Notes: generated by a model not told the origin, from the letters alone. A DNA stretch of 64,000 nt from Candidatus Poribacteria bacterium (GCA_958295945.1 OY282386.1:2245864-2309863); one strand, 5' to 3'. Positions 36,838 to 46,029 are shown, counted from the stretch's first letter. Numbers and translations: made by a program.

Positions 36838-37357
36838 ATGATCTTTGAAGTCTGTGTGAAGTACCCTGAATATCTCGGAAGCCTTATTCCCTCAACCGCA
36901 AAAGAAGCTCTTGAGTTGTATGATAAGTCTACATCCCCTTTCATGTTTAATGATATATCACAGACCTATCATAAGTTGTATGCCCAAGCGATGTTTGAGA
37001 GATTTCCTAATGACCATGAGCTATTATGCTGGGTTGCTGGTGCGTGGACACCGGGTCCACATACACCCCGTGAAGAAGTGCTTATCTTTATCGGTATGCA
37101 TGAGCATATTTAAGGAGCTCTGTGATCACCATAACGTGCCATCGACTTCCCAGTGGCGTGCGGTTCGTAATTTGACCAATGCGTATGCTTACGTTGGTGA
37201 ATACCGCAAGGCAGCTCAGAATGAAAGAGAGTTGTGGGTGATTGTTGACCACGCCAAAGAAACGGGTGAATATCATGAGGGGTTATTTCGGTGTTTATCT
37301 ACAAAACCGATATTCTGGTTAGAAGAAAAAGTAGAAGAACAAGAACAATCTGAATAA
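36838..37357 (+). pseudogene. frameshifted hypothetical gene, weakly TPR-like
   Basis: Two adjoining frames seem to be one gene. Frame 1 codes 36838-37113 (MIFEVCVKYPEYLGSLIPST ... HTPREEVLIFIG). The next frame codes 37100-37357 (MSIFKELCDHHNVPSTSQWR ... ending EEQEQSE), with a helical TPR-like part AVRNLTNAYAYVGEYRKAA. The switch near 37100 suggests a single indel. The second part alone could start at ATG 37100. The function is not recognised. Confidence 0.45.
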
Positions 37358-37369
37358 GGAGAAACTCTG

Positions 37370-38512
37370 ATGAAACATCGTATACAGTTCCTATCACCTT
37401 TGCTGATGTTTGTGGCTATCTTGCTTACTGGTTGCAGTGGGTGTAGTGGTATGGGTGATACGTCACGTTTACTTCATCCTTATCTTTCTGAGGAGGCACT
37501 CAACTCATCCGAGCCGATAGCGGTTGCCGCGTTCCCAGAACCTTCACTGGAAAAACTGGTCTCAGGTCTCAAATCAGAACTCAATCTGACGGAAGCGGAG
37601 ATTGCTGCGACCAAAAAGATGATAGCAGAAGAAAGATTATTTGATAACTTGAACTATATGGATAGTCGTAGAGATGCGACCAGCAGGCAAGCCGAATTTG
37701 ACAGACGCAAACGAATGGTTGTCGCTAAACCTGAACTGCTATGGACTTTTGGTTTTATTTTACCGCCGACACTCGATCCATTGGAACTCAAAGCTACCTC
37801 TATCTATGAGTATGGTAAAAATTATTTATATGACTACACGTTGACGCGTGATCTAAGCGGCACAAAATCTGGCGAGGACAGATATAACGCTCTGGTTGCT
37901 CAGTGGCAGCAGGGTAAGATTACGGATTTAGAATATAAGCGTGAATGGGCATCCCTTTTGTCGGAAGAAAACGACTCGCTCACGATTGCCAAGTCCTTTT
38001 ATTTTTCTGGTGGTATAGGAAATGTTGCGTCTCAAGTTGCTCTGGAATATGCGGAACTGGCTATTCGTGAGTATCCTGATTCCTTTGAGGCACGGCATGT
38101 GTGGTCTCTGTGTAACCGCAAGTATTATTTGGGTACAGACGATGAGAAAGTGATTTCGGGGTTTCGTCAGTTGGTTGCGAGATTTCCGAACTCATCCATT
38201 GCGAATTTTGAGTTAGCTGGTGTTCTCCCTGTGTATTCACTATTTCCTGTTGAAGGGGGTTCGGTGTCTCAGAATCCGTATGTTGAGGAGGCACTTGGTG
38301 CGATTCAACGTGCGATTCAACTTGATGATCGTATTGACCCGAATAATGAAACACTTGGTGCTTGTTATTTGACCCTTGGCGATTATGAGAAGGCTCTGGC
38401 TGTGTATCAAGGTATGTCTGAAGTTTACTATGGTCATGCTGGCGGTCTTGTATCTCTTGTTTATGAAGTTCAAGCTGCGGTATCTAAGCTGCGACAGCAA
38501 GCAGGTGAATAA
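37370..38512 (+). CDS. TPR-like lipoprotein
   Basis: A 380-residue protein with a lipoprotein signal: MKHRIQFLSPLLMFVAILLTGC, with the lipobox LLTGC and cysteine 22. The mature part has helical repeats resembling TPRs (VALEYAELAIREYPDSFEARH, YLTLGDYEKALAVYQGM). A strong AAGGAG precedes the ATG. It is likely anchored in the outer or cytoplasmic membrane. It lies in the 3.3-kb segment that interrupts the toxin gene. Confidence 0.75.
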   Translation: MKHRIQFLSPLLMFVAILLTGCSGCSGMGDTSRLLHPYLSEEALNSSEPIAVAAFPEPSLEKLVSGLKSELNLTEAEIAATKKMIAEERLFDNLNYMDSRRDATSRQAEFDRRKRMVVAKPELLWTFGFILPPTLDPLELKATSIYEYGKNYLYDYTLTRDLSGTKSGEDRYNALVAQWQQGKITDLEYKREWASLLSEENDSLTIAKSFYFSGGIGNVASQVALEYAELAIREYPDSFEARHVWSLCNRKYYLGTDDEKVISGFRQLVARFPNSSIANFELAGVLPVYSLFPVEGGSVSQNPYVEEALGAIQRAIQLDDRIDPNNETLGACYLTLGDYEKALAVYQGMSEVYYGHAGGLVSLVYEVQAAVSKLRQQAGE

Positions 38513-38553
38513 TGTTTGCGTGTATATAGTCTATTTTTCAAAGGAGTAGAACG

Positions 38554-38771
38554 TTGAGAAAACAGCACTTATTATTAGGATTTTTCGTATTGATTGTATT
38601 TTTCAGTATGGGTATTATGAACAATACACGTTTACAAAGACCCCCTACAAAGACACACCTTTTGAAAAGTCTATGCCTGTTTGGCATGAAAATGCGTATC
38701 AAGACTGGAGGACGTGGTGGGATCGCGAAGGATACAAGGATTTTGAACGGATGGCAAAAGCCATACAGTAA
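38554..38771 (+). pseudogene. small exported protein gene with a frameshift
   Basis: A TTG start behind AAAGGAGTAG opens a signal-like MRKQHLLLGFFVLIVFF. The following codons make better sense in another frame, which reads YYEQYTFTKTPYKDTP then VWHENAYQDWRTWWDRE and stops at 38769. The frames meet at a T5 run (38599-38603), so one base was gained or lost. The original product would be about 72 residues. Confidence 0.5.
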
Positions 38772-38804
38772 ATCACACAGAAAAGACCGATAAGGAGACA
38801 TTCC

Positions 38805-39830
38805 ATGAAACTTCAGATACAAACACTCACCCTGCTATTGACAATTTTCATACTCATAGCAGGCTGCAACCGAGAGAAAGTAGAACGACCCGAACAGGTT
38901 GACACACCGACAAGCACACAGCTTGTGCAGTTGTCCGAAAAAGCACAAGCGGAAACGGTGCCGACAACCTTATATCCACCCAAAAACCCATACGAACACC
39001 TAACCGTCACAGGCACAAAACCATCACCGGAGTATGTAGGTGGCATTAAAGGTGATTTTCTATGGATACCCGAATTTGAATATGAATGGGAAAATGCGGA
39101 ATTGCAGGAAGCGACCTTACCTGTAGCCCCTAATCACGCAGAAAAATGGGCGCGATTTGAAAAACGCGAAAGAGAAATGTGGTATGAACTTCGCCAAAAG
39201 GCTGAAGGCGTAACATCAGAAAAACTCAGGGATGACATGATTCGAGAAACTGAAATGCAATTAAATAACCTCCGTGCAGAGATCATGACCGAAGGCATGA
39301 CCCCACTCAATGCTGCAAAGTATCTGATGTCACATAATATCAACACAGAACATCGACGTAAGTATGCGCAGCAAGCCGTTGATGAGAACCCGAACGATTA
39401 CCACACGCAACTCATTTGGACATGGGCTCAATATGGTCAGTCTGTTTATAGTATGGATAAAGTGTTAGAAGGCTATCGGCGTTTATTAGAAATTCGTCCC
39501 GATAGTGCTGAAGCACTTTATACTTTGGGAAGGTTTACGTATTCTGCGGATGCGATACCTTTACTGAAAAAAGCATATATATACGCCCCCGATGTACGTC
39601 CCGACCTTCCTCTATCCATGAAATTGAAAGTCCCTATATTGCTGCAATTAGCAAAATCATATTACAGCTGGCACAGTGACGATGCAGAAGCGGAGGCAAA
39701 AACCCTTGAAACGTTGAGGCATTTGTCCAAGTATAATGCAACACTTGCACAAGAGTGTATTACACAACTGCAAACAGAGAAAAGGATTGGTAGGCATAGC
39801 CGCCCCTATAAGGAGAAAACCGATGAATAG
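38805..39830 (+). CDS. TPR-like lipoprotein
   Basis: A 341-residue protein with a lipoprotein signal (MKLQIQTLTLLLTIFILIAGC, lipobox IAGC, cysteine 21). The C-terminal half is helical and TPR-like (HRRKYAQQAVDENPNDYHTQ, GYRRLLEIRPDSAEALYTLG). GGAGACATTCC precedes the ATG. The start of a further copy (ATGAAACTTCAGATA) is repeated at 39900, followed by a truncated frame, so this gene may have been partly duplicated. Confidence 0.75.
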   Translation: MKLQIQTLTLLLTIFILIAGCNREKVERPEQVDTPTSTQLVQLSEKAQAETVPTTLYPPKNPYEHLTVTGTKPSPEYVGGIKGDFLWIPEFEYEWENAELQEATLPVAPNHAEKWARFEKREREMWYELRQKAEGVTSEKLRDDMIRETEMQLNNLRAEIMTEGMTPLNAAKYLMSHNINTEHRRKYAQQAVDENPNDYHTQLIWTWAQYGQSVYSMDKVLEGYRRLLEIRPDSAEALYTLGRFTYSADAIPLLKKAYIYAPDVRPDLPLSMKLKVPILLQLAKSYYSWHSDDAEAEAKTLETLRHLSKYNATLAQECITQLQTEKRIGRHSRPYKEKTDE

Positions 39831-39930
39831 GGCAATTATATTTTTATTCGTTTTATATTGATAAACAAAAACAAGAAAAACAATAAGGAGACCAAACTGA
39901 TGAAACTTCAGATAGAATACTTTACGACAT

Positions 39931-40221
39931 TCCAATTCCATCCATGCCAAAACGATTGGACTGAATACGGCAACGGATACTGAGTTATGGGATTACGCCC
40001 GTAAAAATAACTATCTAATTGTATCAAAGGACGCAGACTTCAGTAACAGAAGCAGAAGTATTGTTCACGGACATCCTCCAAAAGTCATTTGGCTTCGATT
40101 GGGGAATTGTCCAACAAGTGCTGTTGAAGACAGTTTGAGAAATCATTATTCGGATATCAGAAGATTTACGAAAGATCCTAATCGGGGATTACTTATGCTG
40201 CTGCCGCCTGTTAGAACTTAA
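39931..40221 (+). pseudogene. 3-prime fragment of the DUF5615 PIN-like toxin gene
   Basis: An open frame of 96 codons without its own start: SNSIHAKTIGLNTATDTELW, then DYARKNNYLIVSKDADFSNR and HPPKVIWLRLGNC, ending at TAA 40219-40221. This is the body of a DUF5615 toxin with its acidic residues (TDTE, KDADF). Joined to codon 21 at 36664 it would give a normal protein of about 117 residues. The 3266 bases between are not part of the gene. Confidence 0.82.
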
Positions 40222-40259
40222 AAGAATCAAACTAATATTAGATATTGGAGATCAAATCA

Positions 40260-41003
40260 ATGTGTAAAAACCTTTATGTTATGGTAAGCATTATTGGCAT
40301 GCTTCTTCTGTTGGGTTATGCCACAACTGCTGATAATCCGCAACGTCCAACGAGTACGCGCTATGAACAACGTCCGCCACACCGAGATGGTATTGGCAAA
40401 ATCTATATGGGGCGCGAAATATCGCAAGTTATGGGTCATCTCGCTGCAGGTTGGTTAGAACGTCCTGAGCGCGAACGCGAAGAGATGCCGAATAAACTCA
40501 TAGAACTGCTCAATCTAAATGAGGGTGATATTGTTGCGGATATTGGTGTTGGCACAGGTTACATCGCACGTCGTATTTCCTCAAAAATCGGCAATACTGG
40601 GGTCGTTTACGGTGTTGAAATTCAGCAGGAGATGCTTGACATTCTTGCCGAGAAAATGGCGGAAGTAGGTATTACTAACATCAAAGGGGTGTTAGGGACG
40701 ATTACCGACCCGAAGCTACCACCGAATTCGGTTGACCTTGCTATTATGGTAGACGTTTACCATGAATTCTCACATCCTTACGAGATGATGCAGAATATCT
40801 GTAGTGCACTCAAAGTAGGTGGTAGGGTAGTATTTGTTGAATACCGTTTGGAAGATGACAATGTACCTATCAAACGTTTACACAAGATGAGCGAATTGCA
40901 GGTGATGAAAGAGGCGACACCGCATCCGTTGTCTTGGGTCGCAACACATGATGATCTGCCCTGGCAGCATGTTATCATTTTTGAGAAGGTCGCGGGGGAG
41001 TAG
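40260..41003 (+). CDS. class I SAM-dependent methyltransferase with N-terminal membrane or signal segment
   Basis: A 247-residue protein. Residues 7-24 are hydrophobic (VMVSIIGMLLLLGYATTA), a signal or anchor. The SAM-binding motif I is VADIGVGTGYIARRI near residue 96, with VYGVEIQQEML (acidic loop) next and a later LKVGGRVVFVEYRLE. This profile matches extracytoplasmic methyltransferases related to UbiE/Methyltransf_11. ATG 40260 is chosen for GGAG 9 bases upstream over TTG 40245. The substrate is unknown. Confidence 0.82.
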   Translation: MCKNLYVMVSIIGMLLLLGYATTADNPQRPTSTRYEQRPPHRDGIGKIYMGREISQVMGHLAAGWLERPEREREEMPNKLIELLNLNEGDIVADIGVGTGYIARRISSKIGNTGVVYGVEIQQEMLDILAEKMAEVGITNIKGVLGTITDPKLPPNSVDLAIMVDVYHEFSHPYEMMQNICSALKVGGRVVFVEYRLEDDNVPIKRLHKMSELQVMKEATPHPLSWVATHDDLPWQHVIIFEKVAGE

Positions 41004-41039
41004 GAAGTTAGGACTTGTTCAATAGAGGGAAAGCAACTC

Positions 41040-44000
41040 ATGACTGAAAATCAAGTCAAAGCATCAGCTATCAAACACTATAAGCAAGGCAGAGCAAAGC
41101 ATGATCTCGGTCAATATGCTGCTGCTATTGTGGACTATAATACTGCAATTTCACTTAAACCTGATTATGCCCTTATTTACTATGATCGAGGGAGGACAAA
41201 GCATGATCTCGGTCAATACGATGCTGCTATTGCTGACTACGATACCGCCATTAGACTAAAACCTGATTATGCACTCGCCTACTACAATCTGGGAAATGCC
41301 AGGGCAAAACTCGGTCACACTTGGCAGGCAGAACGGTCTTGGCAAACTGCACTGAAACTTGCAACGCAGGCAGGGAACGTAACACTGAAAAATGAAATTA
41401 AAAGCATCCTACCCCAGTCTGCTAATCAAGTTAAAACGTCTAATTCTGCTGAGGACACCTTATCTGATATTTCCGCAGAACAACGTGAAGATTTTGAGAT
41501 ATGGCGTGAGACTATTATTGAGGAACAAATCGCTTATTACAAAGGATTAGACACGCTAACAGAAGCCGATCAAGCGTTCCTTGATGCATTAGAAACCCCT
41601 TATGATAATCTGACATTGGATCAACAAGAAGATTATGCGATATGGGAAGAGACTATTATTGAGGAGGGGATCGCTTACTATCAGAAACAGGGGGCCTTAT
41701 CAGAAGCCGATCAAGCGTTCCTTGACGCACTACAAGCATATCAAACCGCAGGAGGTGATATAGATGCAGGAAGAACTCCAACAGAATCAGCAGGAACACA
41801 ATCAGCTGGCGAAAGAACTCCTGGAGCAGGTGCAGGCGGATCCGAGTCCCAAGATTCAGTATCTACTACAGGCACTGATGTTCGCGGCGGACAGCGATCT
41901 TCCACGACTGAACAAGACATTAGCGGACGATCATCTGTATCAGGAGATGTATCATCAGGTGCAGGACAAACTGATGGAAATATACGAGATGACACCGAAA
42001 CAACAGATGCAGATATGGAACGATCCGGAGGGCAGGTTTCTGCTGGACAAGGACGAGATACAGACGGATCCGAGCGGGGCACTGTACGAACTGATGGCGG
42101 ACTTGATGTCGTGGATGATGGATCAGAATCAGGATTAGATGCGTATACACCATTGAAAGAAACACACGTGGGGGATGTGCAGTTAGTCACCTCTAAAAAC
42201 CTTGCTGCAATATCAGCAAAGCAGCGTGAAGATTATGAGATATGGCGAGAGGTTGCTGTTGAGAAACAAGTTGCTTATTATCAAGAACTGGACACGCTGA
42301 CAGAAGATCAACAAGCGTTCCTTGACGCATTAGAAACCCCGTCCGATAAGCGGACACCGGAGCAGCAAGAAGATTATGAGATATGGGAAGAGGTTGCTGT
42401 TGAGAAACAAGTTGCTTATTATCAAAAACTGGACACGCTGACAGAAGATCAACAAGCGTTCCTTGACGCGTTGCTGGCGTTGAGAAGCAATCGGAGATTG
42501 ATACAGGAACCACTACCGCAGAACAACGAGGAAGTCAACCAACAGGCAAAGAAACTATTACAGCAGATACCGGAGGACGAACTGGAATATCCAATAGACC
42601 CAGAACAACTGTACGTCTTACAGCTCGTAATACAGGGATTCGAGAACACAAGCGACCAGCTGGGCCGGATCAGGTCAGGGGACGACGAACTACGGAAATA
42701 TTGGGACAAGGTAGAACTTCTGGTGTACATACTGATGGATGTGTCATCGAAACGGGCGATGAACTGGCTAGAAGAGAACGAGTTAGTAGGGTCCTTTGAC
42801 TACAAAGCACAAAACGACCCGGACCTGGCGATCTACAGAGTAATGGAAAGTCTGATGGGATATCTAATGGAGAACGGTGTGAGCAGTCGTATTATAGGCG
42901 ATTTCGGAGGTTTGATAGAATCGCTTTCTGTAGATGAGGTATATACCCCAATCAAAGAAGAATACATAACGGGGACACCGAATGATACAAAAATGACTAC
43001 ATCTGGACCTCAAGTTGAAGTGCCAGATTCTGCTACTGACTACTACAATCAAGCAGAAGCAAGACACCATTCAGGGTTATACAAACTTGCTATTTGGAAC
43101 TATGACAGTGCTATTCGTCTAAAACCTAACTATGAGCTTGCCTACTACAATCGAGGGAATGCAAAGGCAAAACTCGGTCAAACAAGTGAAGCAGAACAAG
43201 ATTGGCAAACAGCATTGAAACTTGCAACGAAAACAAATAATGTAAAACTCAAAAACGAAATTGAAAGTGTTCTACAACGGTCTGCTGATTCTCAAATTAA
43301 ACTGGACTTTGAACCGGATAAAGAAAAGGTCGCTGATCATTCTGAAGATCGAACCAAAGCATCTGGACCTCAAGTCCATGAGAAGTCTGTCCACTATTCA
43401 GAAGATCAAATCAAAGATATAGTTGCTGATTATTTTGAGTCCCTTCCCACCGCTTCACCGGGTTATAATGTCATGCGTGAGTATGTAATTCAAATGGGTA
43501 GTGACCAACGCAGAGCAGACATCGTGTTTTTGAGAAATGGGAAACTTGGCGCAATTGCGGAGTGTAAGGAAACGGGGCGCGTCGGAAAAGGTATTCAACA
43601 GTTATATTCCTACCTCTGTGCAACCGATACTTATTTGGGTATATTTGCTAATGATGGTGATCCCAATAAGTGGACTTTTTGGGAAAATCATAGAGATAAC
43701 AATTTTTTAGAAATTGATCGCGAAACTTTTGAAAACTATGTTCATAATCACGATAAGACAATAAAGGATAGAGAAAACAAGATAAAAGAGGCAGTCCAAA
43801 GAGAGATAGACGCAGAAATTAGAGAACGCATACGAAAAAACACGGATACGGATGCCGTCAGACAAAACGAAACGGATCGTATAAAACGGGAGGTAATAGA
43901 AGATATTGACAAAAAGGCGATAGTAAATAGTGTGAAATCGAATATTGCACAACAAGCAGAAAACGGATTGTTAAAGGAAAGAGATAAAGCAAATCGTAAA

Positions 44001-44087
44001 CTTGGACGCGAACAAGGTTTTTTGTTGACTATATTTAGTCTTATCGGGATCGGAATTTTGATAGCACTACTAATAACGTCAGGGTAA
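41040..44087 (+). CDS. large repeat protein: TPRs, duplicated 45-residue units, PD-(D/E)XK nuclease-like domain, C-terminal membrane anchor
   Basis: A 1015-codon frame. Residues 8-110 hold three TPRs (KPDYALAYYNLGNARAKLG). Two pairs of a ~45-residue unit (EDYEIWREVAVEKQVAYYQE ... DQQAFLDAL) lie at about 140-230 and 375-470. Residues 242-366 are Gly/Ser/Thr/Asp-rich and overlap a second ORF. A helical domain lies at about 485-625 and TPRs repeat at about 670-755. A PD-(D/E)XK-like site has D827, E841 and K843 (AIAECK), resembling HsdR N-terminal domains. A coiled coil precedes one C-terminal transmembrane helix (LLTIFSLIGIGILIALLI). Role unknown; a membrane-tethered nuclease or defence effector is possible. 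Confidence 0.7.
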   Translation: MTENQVKASAIKHYKQGRAKHDLGQYAAAIVDYNTAISLKPDYALIYYDRGRTKHDLGQYDAAIADYDTAIRLKPDYALAYYNLGNARAKLGHTWQAERSWQTALKLATQAGNVTLKNEIKSILPQSANQVKTSNSAEDTLSDISAEQREDFEIWRETIIEEQIAYYKGLDTLTEADQAFLDALETPYDNLTLDQQEDYAIWEETIIEEGIAYYQKQGALSEADQAFLDALQAYQTAGGDIDAGRTPTESAGTQSAGERTPGAGAGGSESQDSVSTTGTDVRGGQRSSTTEQDISGRSSVSGDVSSGAGQTDGNIRDDTETTDADMERSGGQVSAGQGRDTDGSERGTVRTDGGLDVVDDGSESGLDAYTPLKETHVGDVQLVTSKNLAAISAKQREDYEIWREVAVEKQVAYYQELDTLTEDQQAFLDALETPSDKRTPEQQEDYEIWEEVAVEKQVAYYQKLDTLTEDQQAFLDALLALRSNRRLIQEPLPQNNEEVNQQAKKLLQQIPEDELEYPIDPEQLYVLQLVIQGFENTSDQLGRIRSGDDELRKYWDKVELLVYILMDVSSKRAMNWLEENELVGSFDYKAQNDPDLAIYRVMESLMGYLMENGVSSRIIGDFGGLIESLSVDEVYTPIKEEYITGTPNDTKMTTSGPQVEVPDSATDYYNQAEARHHSGLYKLAIWNYDSAIRLKPNYELAYYNRGNAKAKLGQTSEAEQDWQTALKLATKTNNVKLKNEIESVLQRSADSQIKLDFEPDKEKVADHSEDRTKASGPQVHEKSVHYSEDQIKDIVADYFESLPTASPGYNVMREYVIQMGSDQRRADIVFLRNGKLGAIAECKETGRVGKGIQQLYSYLCATDTYLGIFANDGDPNKWTFWENHRDNNFLEIDRETFENYVHNHDKTIKDRENKIKEAVQREIDAEIRERIRKNTDTDAVRQNETDRIKREVIEDIDKKAIVNSVKSNIAQQAENGLLKERDKANRKLGREQGFLLTIFSLIGIGILIALLITSG
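41751..41759 (+). promoter_or_regulatory. full-length Shine-Dalgarno inside the large ORF
   Basis: GGAGGTGAT, fully complementary to the 16S rRNA 3-prime end, is followed by ATAG and ATG 41764. From GGAGG to the ATG there are 8 bases, an ideal distance. It marks the start of the overlapping ORF. Confidence 0.7.
41764..42138 (+). CDS. overlapping ORF in another frame within the large repeat gene
   Basis: 124 codons, Gln/Glu/Leu-rich and strongly helical: MQEELQQNQQEHNQLAKELL ... TPKQQMQIWNDPEGRF ... SWMMDQNQD. It is homologous, at both DNA and protein level, to the helical domain read in the main frame at about 42500-42870 (RLIQEPLPQNNEEVNQQAKK). The overlapping frame thus reads the ancestral protein while the main frame reads low-complexity sequence. 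The ideal Shine-Dalgarno supports real translation. It may be a separate small protein or the remainder of an older two-gene arrangement. Confidence 0.65.
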   Translation: MQEELQQNQQEHNQLAKELLEQVQADPSPKIQYLLQALMFAADSDLPRLNKTLADDHLYQEMYHQVQDKLMEIYEMTPKQQMQIWNDPEGRFLLDKDEIQTDPSGALYELMADLMSWMMDQNQD

Positions 44088-44146
44088 TTCTATGGGTATT
44101 ACTTTTTTGAGTTTCACAATTGCTTTCAAATTTGTACCGAAAGTGC

Positions 44147-44755
44147 TTACGGGCAGGAGTTTTTTGCCGCTTTGAAGACAGAATCAATAGCACCAAATAG
44201 GACAGGTAAATTATCCACGTTAAAACTTGTACGATTTTGGGTAAAGGTTTCACCGACAAGATGTCCCATCTGCCAGAGTGTTCCGTCACTAACAATACCG
44301 AACACAGGATATTCCGTGTTCTCGTTTATCTTTTGAGCGGCGACTAATTCTGCCAAACATTGTCCCCAACCTACCTCAAAATCGTTCTTCTTTGCTTCAA
44401 CCAATATTATCAACGGTGTACCGACAACGAGTTTGCCCAATTCAGATCGCGAAGAAATAAAATAATCTGGCGTGCCACTTAGAAGATCATCATAAGCGAT
44501 CGGCTTTTTAATCCAGAGTGCGTAGTCCTCAGCATATCCTTTGTAGATTTCACGCAAAACAGGGAAGATAATGGCTTCGCATCGCGCACCCTCGGAGGCG
44601 AGAACATCAATATAATCGCGGTTAAAATCAAATTCTTGTAGAAATTGTTCCGAAGGACCCGCTGTATTCTTAGCCTCTATAAAGTCATTTTCCACATGTC
44701 GTATCCCAAATTTTTCCTGAACTTCAGGGATCGCTTTGAAATCACTAAATGCCAT
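44147..44755 (-). CDS. PD-(D/E)XK nuclease-like protein
   Basis: A 202-residue protein with a restriction-endonuclease-type core: GTPDYFI (D97) followed after a strand by LIILVEAKK (E120, K122), the D-(E)xK pattern. The following DFEVGWGQCLAELVAAQKIN helix often carries substrate contacts in this fold. The N-terminal helix may be a lid. AGGAG 7 bases before ATG 44755 sets the start. It converges with the large PD-(D/E)XK gene (59 bases apart). It could be a nuclease or a catalytically retained DNA-binding relative. Confidence 0.72.
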   Translation of the reverse strand: MAFSDFKAIPEVQEKFGIRHVENDFIEAKNTAGPSEQFLQEFDFNRDYIDVLASEGARCEAIIFPVLREIYKGYAEDYALWIKKPIAYDDLLSGTPDYFISSRSELGKLVVGTPLIILVEAKKNDFEVGWGQCLAELVAAQKINENTEYPVFGIVSDGTLWQMGHLVGETFTQNRTSFNVDNLPVLFGAIDSVFKAAKNSCP

Positions 44756-44872
44756 TCTGTTACTCCTCAAAAATTGCTTCTGCTCATCAGTATTCTGGAC
44801 AAACTTTGATTATGATTTTATCATGATTTTGATACTTTCTCAACAGAAACTATATCCCAATTCAAAAAAGTA

Positions 44873-44902
44873 TTGACAATAAAACCTATTACACCTTAAA
44901 AT
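44873..44902 (+). promoter_or_regulatory. sigma70-type promoter of the restriction-modification genes
   Basis: TTGACA at 44873-44878, an 18-base spacer and TAAAAT at 44897-44902. A 10-base palindrome GTAACGTTAC (44934-44943) follows and could be an operator for a control protein, though no controller gene is seen. Confidence 0.55.
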
Positions 44903-45012
44903 TGCATAACCATTTTTAAACTTTATGATTGCCGTAACGTTACATAACATAATATTACATAAAATTTGCTTATAACAAACTTCAGTCGTATAAATAATTA
45001 CTCAAAAGGCAA

Positions 45013-46029
45013 ATGATCATGGATTACTACAAGAAAGATGAGGTTTTCTTATATAGAGCGGATGCACTTAGCTGTTATGATAATTGGGACTCTCCAGTTG
45101 TTATTGTTTCGGATGGTCCTTATGGTCTTGGGAGTTATCCCGGTGACCCACATACTCCAGAACAGTTAGCAGAAATGTATGAACCTCACATTTCCAAATG
45201 GTCTGAGCACGCAACGCCCATAACAACTCTCTGGTTTTGGAACACAGAACTTGGATGGGCAAATGTGCACGCTGTGTTAGTCAAGCATGGTTGGGAGTAC
45301 CGAAATTGCCATGTCTGGAATAAGGGAATTGCACACATTGCGGGAAACACAAATGGTAAAACCCTTAGAAAATTCCCTGTGACAACTGAGGTCTGCGTTC
45401 AATACACAAAAAGAGTCTTATTCTGTGTCAACGGTACGAAGATGGATATGCAGAGATGGCTCCGGTATGAATGGGCGCGGACAGGACTTCCATTTTGCAA
45501 AACCAATGAAGCTTGTGGTGTCAAAAATGCTGCTACGAGGAAATATTTTACGAAAGACCATCTTTGGTACTACCCTCCGCCTAAAGCATTTGAAAAGATA
45601 GTAGAGTACGCAAATAGAAATGGTGCCGTAGATGGAAAACCATATTTTTCATTAAATGGTGAAACTCCTCTTACAAGTGAGGAATGGACGAACTTAAGAG
45701 CCAAGTTTAACTTTGAAAATGGAATTACAAATGTCTGGCGTGAACCTGCTGTTCGCGGAATTGAGCGAATAAAAAAGCAAGATAAGTGTCTGCATAGTAA
45801 CCAAAAACCTTTGAAACTCATGGACTTATGTATCAGAGTAAGTAGTGACGTAGGGGATGTTGTATGGGAACCCTTCGGTGGTCTATGTTCGGCAGCGATT
45901 GCTTCGCACCAACTGCAACGAAAATGTTATGCAGCTGAAATCATATCCGATTATTATGAAATTGCTGTTGATAGACTTTCAAATCACGATATGCAAATGG
46001 AGTTTGCATTCTATGACAATTCAGGTTGA
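45013..46029 (+). CDS. DNA methyltransferase (N4-cytosine/N6-adenine type) of a type II-like R-M system
   Basis: A 338-residue enzyme with catalytic motif IV SDGPYG (a DPPY variant) at residues 33-38 and the SAM motif I VVWEPFGGLCSAAIA near the C-terminus, so the motif order is IV before I, as in the beta class. HSNQKPLKLMDLC precedes motif I, as usual. ATG 45019 is an alternative start with better spacing from AAGG. The stop codon overlaps the next gene. Its specificity cannot be read from the sequence. Confidence 0.88.
   Translation: MIMDYYKKDEVFLYRADALSCYDNWDSPVVIVSDGPYGLGSYPGDPHTPEQLAEMYEPHISKWSEHATPITTLWFWNTELGWANVHAVLVKHGWEYRNCHVWNKGIAHIAGNTNGKTLRKFPVTTEVCVQYTKRVLFCVNGTKMDMQRWLRYEWARTGLPFCKTNEACGVKNAATRKYFTKDHLWYYPPPKAFEKIVEYANRNGAVDGKPYFSLNGETPLTSEEWTNLRAKFNFENGITNVWREPAVRGIERIKKQDKCLHSNQKPLKLMDLCIRVSSDVGDVVWEPFGGLCSAAIASHQLQRKCYAAEIISDYYEIAVDRLSNHDMQMEFAFYDNSG

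Noticed and set aside
39900-39983. Short ORF starting MKLQIEYF
   Set aside because: It copies the start of the 38805 lipoprotein but soon runs out of frame over the DUF5615 fragment; it is treated as a duplication scar.
41741-42190. Minus-strand ORF of 149 codons opposite the overlap region of the large gene
   Set aside because: It is a Ser/Pro-rich mirror of the same low-complexity DNA and has no start signal, unlike the plus-strand overlapping ORF.
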